Assembly (NCBI RefSeq): GCF_029945535.1
Contig: NZ_JAQSCU010000010.1
Location: 629,290-693,289 of the forward strand
Origin: Methylotenera sp.
GTDB lineage: Bacteria; Pseudomonadota; Gammaproteobacteria; Burkholderiales; Methylophilaceae
Direction of reading: 5' to 3'
DNA: 64,000 nucleotides
Translations under genes and position numbers: made by a program
Notes under the pieces: generated by a model
What the model was told of the DNA's origin: nothing
The model's database searches: none
What the model saw: the letters and a program-made list of their open reading frames with translations, nothing else
Shown: positions 53,854-62,947 of the stretch, piece after piece
Numbering within the stretch: position 1 is the stretch's first letter
Layout: every line of letters starts with the position of its first letter

Positions 53854-55002
53854 CTACTTTTCTATCACTAAATTACTTAAAGGTTTAGAACAGCAGGGTA
53901 GAAACATACCCTGATCTATCTCACGCTGACGTATACCGCCGCCATGTTTCATATCCACCTGACCTGAAACTAACTTACTTTTACAAGTACCGCACAAGCC
54001 TTTACTGCATGATGATGGCAGCCTTAGGCCTGCTGCACGCGCAGCATCTAGAACAAACTGGTCTGGTGCGCACTGAATGGTCGTGCCGCTTTTGCTTAAT
54101 TCAACTGAAAAAGTTTGTGCATTATTGTGGTGTGATTCTGTCTCTTTATGATGAGCGTTTTCTTCAGCTTGAACAGCTGCTTGCGTTTCAACTGGCAGTT
54201 CGTCAAAAGTAAAGCTTTCTTCATGGTAATGCGCCATGTTGAAGCCTGCAGTTGCGAGTAAATTCCGCACTGAAGCCATATACGGCGCTGGGCCACAGGT
54301 AAACACTTCACGTTCTAGAAAGTCTGGAGCACTAAGTTTTAGGTTCTCTGTAGTCAGCATTCCCTCAGTGATAAACTCAGGCTGTAAACGCCAATTGGGC
54401 GATTTATCGACTTTTGCGCAAATATATGCTGGTTGGAAATGCGTTTGATTGAACGCCATTAAATCAAGCTCATGCTTAAAAATGATGTCTATTGGTGATC
54501 TTGCGCTATGCAAAAATACAACATCAGCATCTTCGGCTAGCTCATGAAAAGAGCGTGCCATCGACATAAGCGGCGTAATACCAGAGCCGCCTGATAAAAA
54601 TAGATACTTCTGCGCAGGGTGAAGCACGCAAGTGAAATCGCCCGTTGGCCCTAACGCCGATATTGGCGTGCCAACTTTCATATTGTCATGTAACCAATTT
54701 GATACGATGCCATTAGGCTTACGTTTAACGGTAATCGAAATCACGTGTGGGCGATTTGGGGAAGATGAAATCGTATAACTACGATTGATGATTTCGCCAT
54801 CAATAGTTAGCTCTAGGGTGATAAATTGCCCAGGTAGAAATTTGAATACGCTGGCTTCTTGCGGCGTAAAGAAGAAACTTTTAACGTCATGCGTTTCTTG
54901 CCTAATCTGGCAGCAAACTAGAACATTGTTCTTGTCGCCATCCCATTGTGGCAAGTTAGCTGCCCAAAGCTGAGGCGTATTCCTTGAGTTCATTAGCGAC
55001 AC
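53854..55002 (-). CDS. gbcB: Glycine betaine demethylase reductase subunit GbcB
   Basis: A 382-residue electron-transfer protein. The N-terminal ferredoxin-reductase FAD domain has RSYTISSSP (about residues 74-82), the NAD domain has FLSGGSGITPLMSM and FTCGPAPYM, and a C-terminal plant-type 2Fe-2S ferredoxin has CSKGLCGTCKSKLVSG plus a downstream Cys (FLPCCSKP). It passes electrons from NAD(P)H to the Rieske oxygenase GbcA. It overlaps gbcA by 10 bp. The domain order matches GbcB rather than other oxygenase reductases in this context. Confidence 0.9.
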   Translation of the reverse strand: MSLMNSRNTPQLWAANLPQWDGDKNNVLVCCQIRQETHDVKSFFFTPQEASVFKFLPGQFITLELTIDGEIINRSYTISSSPNRPHVISITVKRKPNGIVSNWLHDNMKVGTPISALGPTGDFTCVLHPAQKYLFLSGGSGITPLMSMARSFHELAEDADVVFLHSARSPIDIIFKHELDLMAFNQTHFQPAYICAKVDKSPNWRLQPEFITEGMLTTENLKLSAPDFLEREVFTCGPAPYMASVRNLLATAGFNMAHYHEESFTFDELPVETQAAVQAEENAHHKETESHHNNAQTFSVELSKSGTTIQCAPDQFVLDAARAAGLRLPSSCSKGLCGTCKSKLVSGQVDMKHGGGIRQREIDQGMFLPCCSKPLSNLVIEK

Positions 55003-56300
55003 ACCATTATCGGCACGGTTTTAGAGTTAGCCGCAGCTTGTTTCTTGATGAACTCAGGTTTTTCCAGTGTTGCTTCTAAGCGTTGTATATACCAATTAGT
55101 AAATTTTTCTACTAACTCTTCTGTATAGGGCGAGTAAGGTCCTGGCTCGTACCATTCGCTATTGGCACCACGTTGTGTACGCTCGACTAAAGTTGAATCT
55201 TGTTTATTGGTTGCCTGCCATACCTCAGTGATTTTTTTAGTTTCGTAATCTACGCCTTCAACTGCATCTTTATGTACCAGCCATTTGGTGCGCAATAAGG
55301 TGTGTTCTGCATCAATCGGTAATACACTAAAGGTCACAATATGGTCACTCATAAAGTGATGCCATGAGTTGGGTTGTGTCCAAAACGACAATCCACCCAA
55401 ATTACGTTGAGTTAAATCGCCCAATAGTTTTTGACATGCGACATTGCCGTCCATGGTTTGTGATTCACCTGCTTTATCAAGTGGCAGGCGTTGCGTACGA
55501 TAAGCTGTTGCGCATGAATCTAGTAAATCGATTTCAGCAGAAGGCAGTCCGCATGACTCCCAACGTTTACCTTCTGTCTCAATCAGGTCGCGAAACTCTT
55601 GTACTTTTTCTGCGTTAGCAGGTGATGGTTGATAACCAAAGCCATACTCATAAAGTGAAATGGTGAGTTCAGGATGATTTGCCACACAGTGATAGCATTC
55701 GCGATTGTTTTCCATGGTCAACTTCCAGTTACCATTTTCTACAATATCTTCTTGCCAAATCACTTTGCAATCCGCAACTCGGTGAGGTGCGATATACGGC
55801 TCCATCGCAGCACGCATTTCTTCAAAATCAGCAGGAGCTTCATCAGCCAAGCAGATGAAAATCAAACCAGCTACGTTACCCACATGCACAGATTTTAGGT
55901 TGTGGTCATTCGGGTTAAAGGCTTCGCCCATGTGTTCGGTGTAGATAAGTTTGCCAGTTAGATCATAAGTCCATTGGTGATACGGGCACACTATATTGCC
56001 TACGCTACCTTTGGCATCGTCACATAATTGTGAGCCACGATGGCGGCATACATTGTGAAACGCTTTAATGTTCATGTCATCGTCGCGCACGATAATCACT
56101 GAATTACTGCCCACATCAACCGTAATGTAATCACCTGGCTCTGCAATATCTGGTTCTACTGCTACATAGATCCAATGCTGGGAAAAAATCGCAGCGACAT
56201 CTAAATTAAAAATATCAGAGTTCAAATAAAACGGCGCATTGAGTGAATGTCCTTTGAGACGATTTGTAATCATTTTTTGGATGTCTGATGAAATAGTCAT
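54993..56300 (-). CDS. gbcA: Glycine betaine demethylase oxygenase subunit GbcA (Rieske)
   Basis: A 435-residue Rieske non-haem iron oxygenase. The 2Fe-2S centre is CRHRG ... CPYHQW (about residues 86-109). The mononuclear iron site lies in ENNRECYHCVANHPEL (about 198-213), with the C-terminal Asp ligand further on. GbcA removes one methyl group from glycine betaine to give dimethylglycine and formaldehyde. The adjacent GbcB, betaine transporter and dimethylglycine demethylase make this assignment much stronger than sequence type alone. The start has GGAAA upstream. Confidence 0.9.
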   Translation of the reverse strand: MTISSDIQKMITNRLKGHSLNAPFYLNSDIFNLDVAAIFSQHWIYVAVEPDIAEPGDYITVDVGSNSVIIVRDDDMNIKAFHNVCRHRGSQLCDDAKGSVGNIVCPYHQWTYDLTGKLIYTEHMGEAFNPNDHNLKSVHVGNVAGLIFICLADEAPADFEEMRAAMEPYIAPHRVADCKVIWQEDIVENGNWKLTMENNRECYHCVANHPELTISLYEYGFGYQPSPANAEKVQEFRDLIETEGKRWESCGLPSAEIDLLDSCATAYRTQRLPLDKAGESQTMDGNVACQKLLGDLTQRNLGGLSFWTQPNSWHHFMSDHIVTFSVLPIDAEHTLLRTKWLVHKDAVEGVDYETKKITEVWQATNKQDSTLVERTQRGANSEWYEPGPYSPYTEELVEKFTNWYIQRLEATLEKPEFIKKQAAANSKTVPIMVCR

Positions 56301-56333
56301 GAAATTTCCTAGCTTAATTTTCGTTCAATTACA

Positions 56334-57119
56334 TTAAAAGTTGATAAGACGATGTTCACGCAAATAGCCCAGAATAACTTGTGCTTTTTCGACAGAATTT
56401 CCATTATTTACGACAGCGCCACCTTTGCTTTCACTCGAAATGGCTGACATCATGCGGTCATGTCCTGATTTATTTTCAGGTGCTTTTAGTTTGATTGGTT
56501 TGCGTATCGACGCTAGTGTTTGCCACTGCGTCTTATGGACACTTGTTGAAGTTGAGGTGTAAGGCACTAGCAATGTTTTTATTGCACCTGAAATCTGACG
56601 CGCATATGAAAACTTCAAACTAGCGGGTGCTAGCGGGTGAATTGCAATAATTGCTGGCAACTTCACTGTGACATGACGGCGTTTTCCCTTAGGCAAGAAT
56701 TGAAGCACCTCAATAGTGTTAGCCTTCACTTTAATGGCTAATGCATTTACTACTAACGGTATGCCAATTTTTTCAGCTAATAAATAAGGTAATAAGCTAC
56801 TATCCTCACCACTTTCCGCACGACTGCCTGTTAAAATTAGGTCGGCGTGGTTTAATTGAGTCGCTAAGCAATCTACGACATCAGTATCGTCTGAGATGGG
56901 AATCACATCGATTTGACCAGCACCAAGCGCTAAGTACTCGCTTAAGGCTTTGTTGTCTGGGTTGCCTGCATGCAGTACATGGTGTTTTGCTGAGATTGAT
57001 TTTGCCATGTCTAATCCGATAGTCATAGCAAGGCTATCGTTATGGCAGTGGCGTGGCTCTCCGCTCACAGGATGTCGGCCAGCTGAAACCAATGTTGTAA
57101 TGTGCTTAATAATATTCAT
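56334..57119 (-). CDS. etfB: Electron-transfer flavoprotein beta subunit, demethylation-specific
   Basis: A 261-residue EtfB-type protein. Family features are the nucleotide-binding core (ALSEYLALGAGQIDVI, DLILTGSRAESGEDSSLLPYLLAEKIGIPLV) and KGKRRHVTVKLPAIIAIHPLAPASLKFSYAR. With EtfA it carries electrons from DgcAB-type dehydrogenases to the quinone pool through ETF:ubiquinone oxidoreductase. It differs from the housekeeping EtfB in its N-terminus, which fits a dedicated partner. It lies 18 bp after etfA and 33 bp before gbcA. Confidence 0.87.
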   Translation of the reverse strand: MNIIKHITTLVSAGRHPVSGEPRHCHNDSLAMTIGLDMAKSISAKHHVLHAGNPDNKALSEYLALGAGQIDVIPISDDTDVVDCLATQLNHADLILTGSRAESGEDSSLLPYLLAEKIGIPLVVNALAIKVKANTIEVLQFLPKGKRRHVTVKLPAIIAIHPLAPASLKFSYARQISGAIKTLLVPYTSTSTSVHKTQWQTLASIRKPIKLKAPENKSGHDRMMSAISSESKGGAVVNNGNSVEKAQVILGYLREHRLINF

Positions 57120-57137
57120 TGAATAGAACTCATCTCG

Positions 57138-58268
57138 TTAATTCACTGGATTAGACATAGTTTGATTAGACGTGGCTTGTTTAGCCTCAGCGATAGCTAA
57201 AATGAGGCTTTGCATGATTTCTTCCGCATCACCAATCACCGTAAGATCTGCACGCTTCACAATGGGGGCGCTGTTGTCACGATTGATGGCAATCACATGA
57301 CGGCAGTCTTTTATGCCCTGTAGGTGCTGCACTGCGCCAGAAATGCCAATCGCCAGATAAGCGCTTGCACTGACAGTTTTACCACTCGCGCCAATTTGCT
57401 TGTCACGCGGAAACTTTCCGTCATCCACTGCCACCCGGCTGGCGCCTATTGCAGCATCTAGCGAACGCGCTAAAGTTTCTAATGTCGCCACATTGCTCAC
57501 GCCATTACCTGCAGAAACGATAAAGTCGGCTTCCTCCAAAGCGATCGTCGCTGAGGCGACGGGTAGCATGCCTAAGTTTTTATAGTCGCTGTTTGACTCT
57601 TTAAATGTGTAGCTTGTGGATTTTAACTGTTCGTCAGGTATCGCCGATGCTACAAAAGGTAAGTTGGTTTCTGCGGTATTAGCGGCTAATAATATAATTT
57701 CTGGTAAATCAGCAAACGCTAAAAGACTGCCGCCAGCTTGATAACTCGCTACATGTTTTGCATCTATTTCAATCACATGTGTGGCAGCAGATTTGGACGG
57801 TTGTGTGGCAATTAACCTTCTACCTAACTCGCCGTCACCAATCATATTATCAGGCATGAAAATCCGTGAAGGCTGTAGCGAATCAATCACCTTTAAAACA
57901 CATGCCAATTCTGCATCTGGCTGAAAAACTTGATAATCAAACTCAGGCATAACAATCACTTTATCTGCCCCGAGACTGGCAATATCTTCACGCAGTTCAC
58001 CCAATACTAAGGCCACAACGGTGGTTTCTTTATCAGCCAAAATCGCTGCGGAGGCAATCACTTGATGGGCATGATCATCAAGCATGCCTCTATCCGCATG
58101 GGTCACAGTTAAGTAGAAGTTTTTGGGCTTAGTGGGTGTGCGAAGCGGTTTAACTTCTGGGATGTTTTCAGCAACTTCAGGCGCCGACAAAGTAATGCGT
58201 TTAATACCGTTTTGAGTGGTATTAAGTATGCGATTTGGGTTAATACGTTTTGCTTTGCTGGTGCTCAT
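57138..58268 (-). CDS. etfA: Electron-transfer flavoprotein alpha subunit, demethylation-specific
   Basis: A 376-residue EtfA. The C-terminal FAD domain is complete: AGNGVSNVATLETLARSLDAAIGASRVAVDDG, then IGASGKTVSASAYLAIGISGAVQHLQGI and AINRDNSAPIVKRADLTVIGD. An N-terminal extension of about 45 residues precedes the usual core, as in the EtfA of the Pseudomonas dimethylglycine locus. It overlaps dgcB by 4 bp. It should accept electrons from dimethylglycine oxidation. Confidence 0.9.
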   Translation of the reverse strand: MSTSKAKRINPNRILNTTQNGIKRITLSAPEVAENIPEVKPLRTPTKPKNFYLTVTHADRGMLDDHAHQVIASAAILADKETTVVALVLGELREDIASLGADKVIVMPEFDYQVFQPDAELACVLKVIDSLQPSRIFMPDNMIGDGELGRRLIATQPSKSAATHVIEIDAKHVASYQAGGSLLAFADLPEIILLAANTAETNLPFVASAIPDEQLKSTSYTFKESNSDYKNLGMLPVASATIALEEADFIVSAGNGVSNVATLETLARSLDAAIGASRVAVDDGKFPRDKQIGASGKTVSASAYLAIGISGAVQHLQGIKDCRHVIAINRDNSAPIVKRADLTVIGDAEEIMQSLILAIAEAKQATSNQTMSNPVN

Positions 58269-60190
58269 GATTCCAGCTCCAAAGTAGACGCAAGCAATTG
58301 TGCAATATCTAATATTTCAGGGCGATTGCCAACGACACCTTCTAGCATAGCCGTGCATTGCGGACATCCTACAGCAACAACTTCCGCACCTATGGTTCTC
58401 GCATCGGCGATGCGAATGTCAGGAATACGTTGCTTGCCAGGAATGTCCGTTAATGGGGCGCCGCCGCCGCCGCCGCAACAGCGACCACGCATACCTGAAC
58501 GTTCCATCTCGTTAACCTGAATACCAATACTTTTTAGTAAGGCACGGGGCGATTCAGTTTCGCCGTTGTAGCGACCTAAGTAGCAAGGGTCATGATACGT
58601 CAGCTTGCGTGTTTCATCTGACTTACCTAGTTTCAACTGACCGCTAGCAGCCAATTGCGCTAAAAGTGTTGAGTGGTGTAATACCTCGTAATTTCCACCA
58701 AACGCAGCATATTCATTCTTAAGGCTATGAAGAACATGTGGGTCTGCGGTGACGATGCGTTTAAACGAGAGTGAATTTAATGTTTCTATATTGAGTTTCG
58801 CGAGTTTCTGAAACGTTGCTTCATCGCCAAGCCGCCTTGCGGTATCGCCTGTGTCACGCTCATATTCACCCATTAAGGCGAAATCTACTTTTGCGGCTTT
58901 GAGTAGTTTGACTAAAGCTCGTAAAGTACGCTGATAGCGCATGTCAAAAGCGCCTTCACCTGCGATCAGTAATATGTCTACAGGTATATTAGGTGCAATC
59001 GTCTTAACATTTAAATCGACCGCCCAATAATAGCGAGCTTTACGGTCGAACCCGCCCACTGTAGCTGTTTGTCGTAAGTTTTCCAATGTTTGTGGTGCGC
59101 TACCCGGAAGCTCACCTTTTGTCAGTGTTAGGTTACGCCTTAAACCGACGATTGCGTCTACGTGTTCGATGAGCATCGGGCACTCTTGTACGCAAGCGCG
59201 ACAAGTTGTGCATGACCATAAAGTTTCTGCTTCAATTAATGAAGGCACTATGGGTGCGTGTATGCTGCCAGAATGCTCGCCAATAGGCATGCCAGGATAA
59301 GGGCTGCCTGCAAACTTAGCGTCTGTACCTTTGGAATTTTTATCATGGCTGGATTTTTCATCATGAGAAAAACCAACGACCAAATCTTGAATGAGTTTTT
59401 TAGGGTTAAGTGGTTGCCCAGCAGCAAAGGCGGGGCAAGCAGCTTCGCATTTTCCGCATTGCACGCATGCATCAAAACCCAATAATTGATTCCATTTGAA
59501 GTCTGAAGGTTTGCTGATGCCGAATTCTTGGTTTTCTAAAGTGATAACATCTAAAGCGATTGGTTTAAGCGCAGTAGATAATTTACCATTAAAACGCTGC
59601 TGGCGAGGATGGAAAGCTAAATGCAGTAGCCCAGCAATCGCGTGCTTCATCGGCCCGCCCAAACCTATGCCTAGTGCCAACTCTGCTGAGCCCGCCATTA
59701 ATAATATCAATGCCAATACGGCAACACTGCCTGCTAGAACAGATACGGGTAAACTTAGAACCAACAAGCCAATTGCAAAGGCCGCAAGTGAGTAGGGTAA
59801 CCGACTCCAAGCACCACGAGATAGTCGGCTAGGCGCATTGCGACGGCGCAACCATACAAAAAACACACCTACCAGCATGATGGCGGTAGCGATTAATATT
59901 GCCCAGTTAAGCACATTCCAATACAGCATTAAGCCGTAGTTGATAGCTACTAGAATCAACGCTGCAACAGCGCCACCAGCCGTTGCAACATGAGTGCGTG
60001 CGATAAAAGGCTCACGCGATACGACATGATGCAAATCGACAAAGTAGCGTTTTGGAATTGCAAGTAGATTGATCCACGAGAAATCCGCAGACTGACCTTG
60101 ACGCCATAGCTGCGAACGCCGCCACAGCCCAGCCAGCAGTGTTGCCGTAGCAAGCCAAAAAAGTAAGGTAATGAGGTGTTGAATAGACAC
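58265..60190 (-). CDS. dgcB: Dimethylglycine demethylase subunit DgcB (membrane iron-sulfur protein)
   Basis: A 641-residue protein. The N-terminal 190 residues contain about five membrane helices. A ferredoxin segment then has two 4Fe-4S motifs, CVQCGKCEAACP (about residues 241-252) and CTTCRACVQECP (about 330-341). Two Cys-rich CCG domains follow (DPCYLGRYNGETESP, RCCGGGGG, VGCPQC), as in heterodisulfide-reductase-like subunits. It would pass electrons from DgcA to EtfAB or directly to the membrane. The gene order dgcA-dgcB-etfA-etfB is that of the Pseudomonas locus. Confidence 0.87.
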   Translation of the reverse strand: MSIQHLITLLFWLATATLLAGLWRRSQLWRQGQSADFSWINLLAIPKRYFVDLHHVVSREPFIARTHVATAGGAVAALILVAINYGLMLYWNVLNWAILIATAIMLVGVFFVWLRRRNAPSRLSRGAWSRLPYSLAAFAIGLLVLSLPVSVLAGSVAVLALILLMAGSAELALGIGLGGPMKHAIAGLLHLAFHPRQQRFNGKLSTALKPIALDVITLENQEFGISKPSDFKWNQLLGFDACVQCGKCEAACPAFAAGQPLNPKKLIQDLVVGFSHDEKSSHDKNSKGTDAKFAGSPYPGMPIGEHSGSIHAPIVPSLIEAETLWSCTTCRACVQECPMLIEHVDAIVGLRRNLTLTKGELPGSAPQTLENLRQTATVGGFDRKARYYWAVDLNVKTIAPNIPVDILLIAGEGAFDMRYQRTLRALVKLLKAAKVDFALMGEYERDTGDTARRLGDEATFQKLAKLNIETLNSLSFKRIVTADPHVLHSLKNEYAAFGGNYEVLHHSTLLAQLAASGQLKLGKSDETRKLTYHDPCYLGRYNGETESPRALLKSIGIQVNEMERSGMRGRCCGGGGGAPLTDIPGKQRIPDIRIADARTIGAEVVAVGCPQCTAMLEGVVGNRPEILDIAQLLASTLELES

Positions 60191-60204
60191 TATGAAAATC
60201 TTTG

Positions 60205-62283
60205 CTAGAAATCTTTACAGAGGCGCAGCGCGTCGTAGATAGCGCCGTGAATATTGTGCATGGATACGCAATCGCCAATGCGGAAAAGCAGAAACTCGCC
60301 ATCATTCAGTTTTTGCCCAAGTGTGGGTTGAGGTTCGGCGTCAAAAAGAGTTTTAATATCAGTTTGACCGTGATTCTTTGAAAGCTCTTTTAATGCCCAG
60401 TACAGTTCAGTATTAGGTGTAGAGCCATTCTCAATGACCACTTGATCGACCTCGCGCTCTTCCAGCGTTTCAGTGTATTCATTTCTTAAGACGGCAATCT
60501 TTTTATCGCGCCCATCTTTATCCTTTTCTGCATACACACTATCTAGCCAAAAGTTTGGGGTAGGGATGATGCCTTGAGAATATAAACGACGATAGAAAAT
60601 AGGAAATGTCGTGCCGCCCACATCGTCAGCCACTTTAGGGTCTGGTGTGACGATTTCCACTTGGCTACCGCGACTTGCCATAAAGTCAGCAGTACCAAAT
60701 CCTGCATGTGTGCCTATGCCATCGTAAATCAGTACATTTTTGCCAGGCGCTACACGTTCTGACAAAATGTCCCATGAACTCACCGCCAAACCTTCTGCCA
60801 CGCCCCAAGCAGGGACTTGTCCGCTATGACTGCTGCCACCAGTAGCCAATACGACGATGCTTGGCTTTTCAGCAAGTATCATCGCTGCATCTGCTGCAAC
60901 GCCTAGTCTGCGGTCTACGCCTAAGCGATTTGTTTCCATATCAAACCAGCGAATAATGCCTGCCATTTGTTCGCGTTGTGGTGCCTTTGCGGCTAGATTA
61001 ACCTGCCCGCCAACGGATGCATTTCGCTCAAATAGAATCACTTCATGACCACGTTCAGCTGAAACGCGCGCCGCCTCTAATCCAGCAGGGCCAGCACCAA
61101 CCACGATGACGCGGCGTTTTTCACCTTTGCTTTTGCTCACCACTTGCGGCATGGTAGATTCACGTGAAGTGGCAGCGTTCTGGACGCATAACACATCCTG
61201 CCCTAAATATTGTCTATCAATACAATAGTTAGCGCCTACGCATTGCCTGATTTGGTCTTCACGACCATCGCGTATTTTCACTATCATATGCGGGTCAGCA
61301 ATATGTGCGCGAGTCATGCCCACCATATCCACTAAACCATTGGCGATAATACGCTCGGCTTGCGTCACATCGCGTATGCCTTGCGCATGCAAAATAGGTA
61401 CTTTTGATACAGATTTAATGCCAGCCGCTAGATGGACAAAAGGCTCAGGTGGTAGCGCCATAGAAGGCATGCAGTTAGCTACTTTGTTGTGTGTATCCGC
61501 GCCTGAACCAATCACGCTAATAAAATCAATCAAGCCACTTTCAGACATGATTTGCGCGATATTTTTAAGGGTTTCTGGGTCTAAACCGTCATCATGAAAT
61601 TCGTCGGCACACATGCGTAAACCTACGCAAAAATCGGCACCTACAGCATCACGTACTGCATTTAACACTTGCATGCCAAAGCGCATGCGGTTTTCTAAAC
61701 TACCACCATATTCGTCAGTGCGTTGATTAGTACGTGGGCTCCAGAACTGATCAATTAAATGTTGATGTGCCGCAGAAATTTCTATGCCATCCATACCAGC
61801 GGCTTGTACTCGTTTTGCTGCTGCTGCAAAGTCGCCGATAATGCGGTGAATATCTTCAATCTCGATGGCTTTTGCGTTACCGCGATGCACAGGTTCGCGT
61901 ACGCCGCTTGGTGAAACAAGGTGCGGCCAAGGCTCGCCTGCGTAAGCTGAACGTCTGCCCATATGCGTGGCTTGAATCATGATTTTACTGCCATGGCGAT
62001 GCATAGCTTCAGCTAAGCGAGAAAGCGGCTCAATGACACGGTCAGTAGTCAGGTTAACGGGTTTCCATGAACCTTGTGGCACATCGATAGACACAGGGCT
62101 AGAGCCGCCGCAGATGGCTAAACCTAAGCCACCTTTGGCTTTTTCTTCGTAGTATTTAATATAACGCTCACCCGGCATGCCGCCAGCTTCAGCATATACC
62201 TCGGCATGTGCAGTACTGTATATGCGGTTAGGCAACACTAATTTATTGAGGGTAATCGGTGTAAAAAGATGCGGGTAGCGCAT
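60205..62283 (-). CDS. dgcA: Dimethylglycine demethylase subunit DgcA (flavoprotein)
   Basis: A 692-residue protein of the trimethylamine dehydrogenase/dienoyl-CoA reductase family. An FMN-binding TIM barrel (residues 1-340) is followed by a Cys-containing linker and a Rossmann-type region (about 390-690; VIVVGAGPAGLEAARVSAERGHEVILFER). It oxidises dimethylglycine to sarcosine, releasing a one-carbon unit. The cluster segment reads CVGANYC...C, so the Cys found at the fourth position of this motif in trimethylamine dehydrogenase is Ala here. Trimethylamine dehydrogenase itself is thus unlikely, and gbcAB and etfAB nearby support DgcA. It lies 14 bp before dgcB. Confidence 0.85.
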   Translation of the reverse strand: MRYPHLFTPITLNKLVLPNRIYSTAHAEVYAEAGGMPGERYIKYYEEKAKGGLGLAICGGSSPVSIDVPQGSWKPVNLTTDRVIEPLSRLAEAMHRHGSKIMIQATHMGRRSAYAGEPWPHLVSPSGVREPVHRGNAKAIEIEDIHRIIGDFAAAAKRVQAAGMDGIEISAAHQHLIDQFWSPRTNQRTDEYGGSLENRMRFGMQVLNAVRDAVGADFCVGLRMCADEFHDDGLDPETLKNIAQIMSESGLIDFISVIGSGADTHNKVANCMPSMALPPEPFVHLAAGIKSVSKVPILHAQGIRDVTQAERIIANGLVDMVGMTRAHIADPHMIVKIRDGREDQIRQCVGANYCIDRQYLGQDVLCVQNAATSRESTMPQVVSKSKGEKRRVIVVGAGPAGLEAARVSAERGHEVILFERNASVGGQVNLAAKAPQREQMAGIIRWFDMETNRLGVDRRLGVAADAAMILAEKPSIVVLATGGSSHSGQVPAWGVAEGLAVSSWDILSERVAPGKNVLIYDGIGTHAGFGTADFMASRGSQVEIVTPDPKVADDVGGTTFPIFYRRLYSQGIIPTPNFWLDSVYAEKDKDGRDKKIAVLRNEYTETLEEREVDQVVIENGSTPNTELYWALKELSKNHGQTDIKTLFDAEPQPTLGQKLNDGEFLLFRIGDCVSMHNIHGAIYDALRLCKDF

Positions 62284-62293
62284 AGTGTTCCAA

Positions 62294-62884
62294 TCAGACT
62301 TTTTGATTTGTAACAGCTAGATTTGTAGCTGCTAGATTTGCAACTGATGGTTTGATGGTGAAAATGCAGAAGCTTTCTGAGCTGTCGCCGCATTTTGATT
62401 GTGAGCAGTATTGGGCTGCACAATCAATACCTTCACAATTGGTGTAGGCGTAATGTCCTTTACGTGTGGTGCACCAATCCATTGCGCCAGCAAACCAACC
62501 AGCAAACATATTGCAGAGTTTTCCAGGTTTTTCTGGTTGTGATAGCACAAAAGAAGAGTACTCAAGTTTTACTTCAGCATTACCAGTATCGGCATTCACA
62601 GATTCAAAACTAAATACTCCCCAGCCACGTTGAGACAAGCGATTTAAATAATGCTCAAATACCGCGATACCAGATAGGTTATTTAATTTGGCCTCTTTTT
62701 CACACCAATGATATGCAGATTTATAGCCTGCTTCATAGAGCACTTCAGCATACTCATTAAAACCAATAGCATCTTCTATGGTTAGATGGTTATTCGTGAA
62801 AAAATCACGCGGAACATAACTCATGGGCGCTACGTTAGCTTCACTAATGTTATTCTCATTATTGATAGGAGTGGAATGTTTCAT
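62294..62884 (-). CDS. Cys-rich DUF5943/V4R-like protein of the dimethylglycine locus
   Basis: A 196-residue cytoplasmic protein resembling the conserved hypothetical protein encoded just before dgcA in Pseudomonas. Its centre looks like a 4-vinyl-reductase (V4R) small-molecule domain. A striking C-x4-C-x4-C-x4-C-x7-C run spans residues 150-173, with further Cys at 124 and 138, suggesting a bound metal or Fe-S cluster. The last about 17 residues come from a short tandem repeat (ctagatttg units at 62313-62340). It is separated from dgcA by 10 bp. An accessory or sensory role in demethylation is inferred, not shown. Confidence 0.7.
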   Translation of the reverse strand: MKHSTPINNENNISEANVAPMSYVPRDFFTNNHLTIEDAIGFNEYAEVLYEAGYKSAYHWCEKEAKLNNLSGIAVFEHYLNRLSQRGWGVFSFESVNADTGNAEVKLEYSSFVLSQPEKPGKLCNMFAGWFAGAMDWCTTRKGHYAYTNCEGIDCAAQYCSQSKCGDSSESFCIFTIKPSVANLAATNLAVTNQKV

Positions 62885-62947
62885 TTAATTTCTCCTGTGC
62901 ATCAATCAATTAACTATAAACTTTCTAACTGTACGCTTTCGCTGAAA

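Noticed and set aside
60205-62283. Trimethylamine dehydrogenase
   Set aside because: One cluster Cys is missing, and the neighbours (dgcB-like membrane Fe-S protein, gbcAB, proVW) point to dimethylglycine oxidation.
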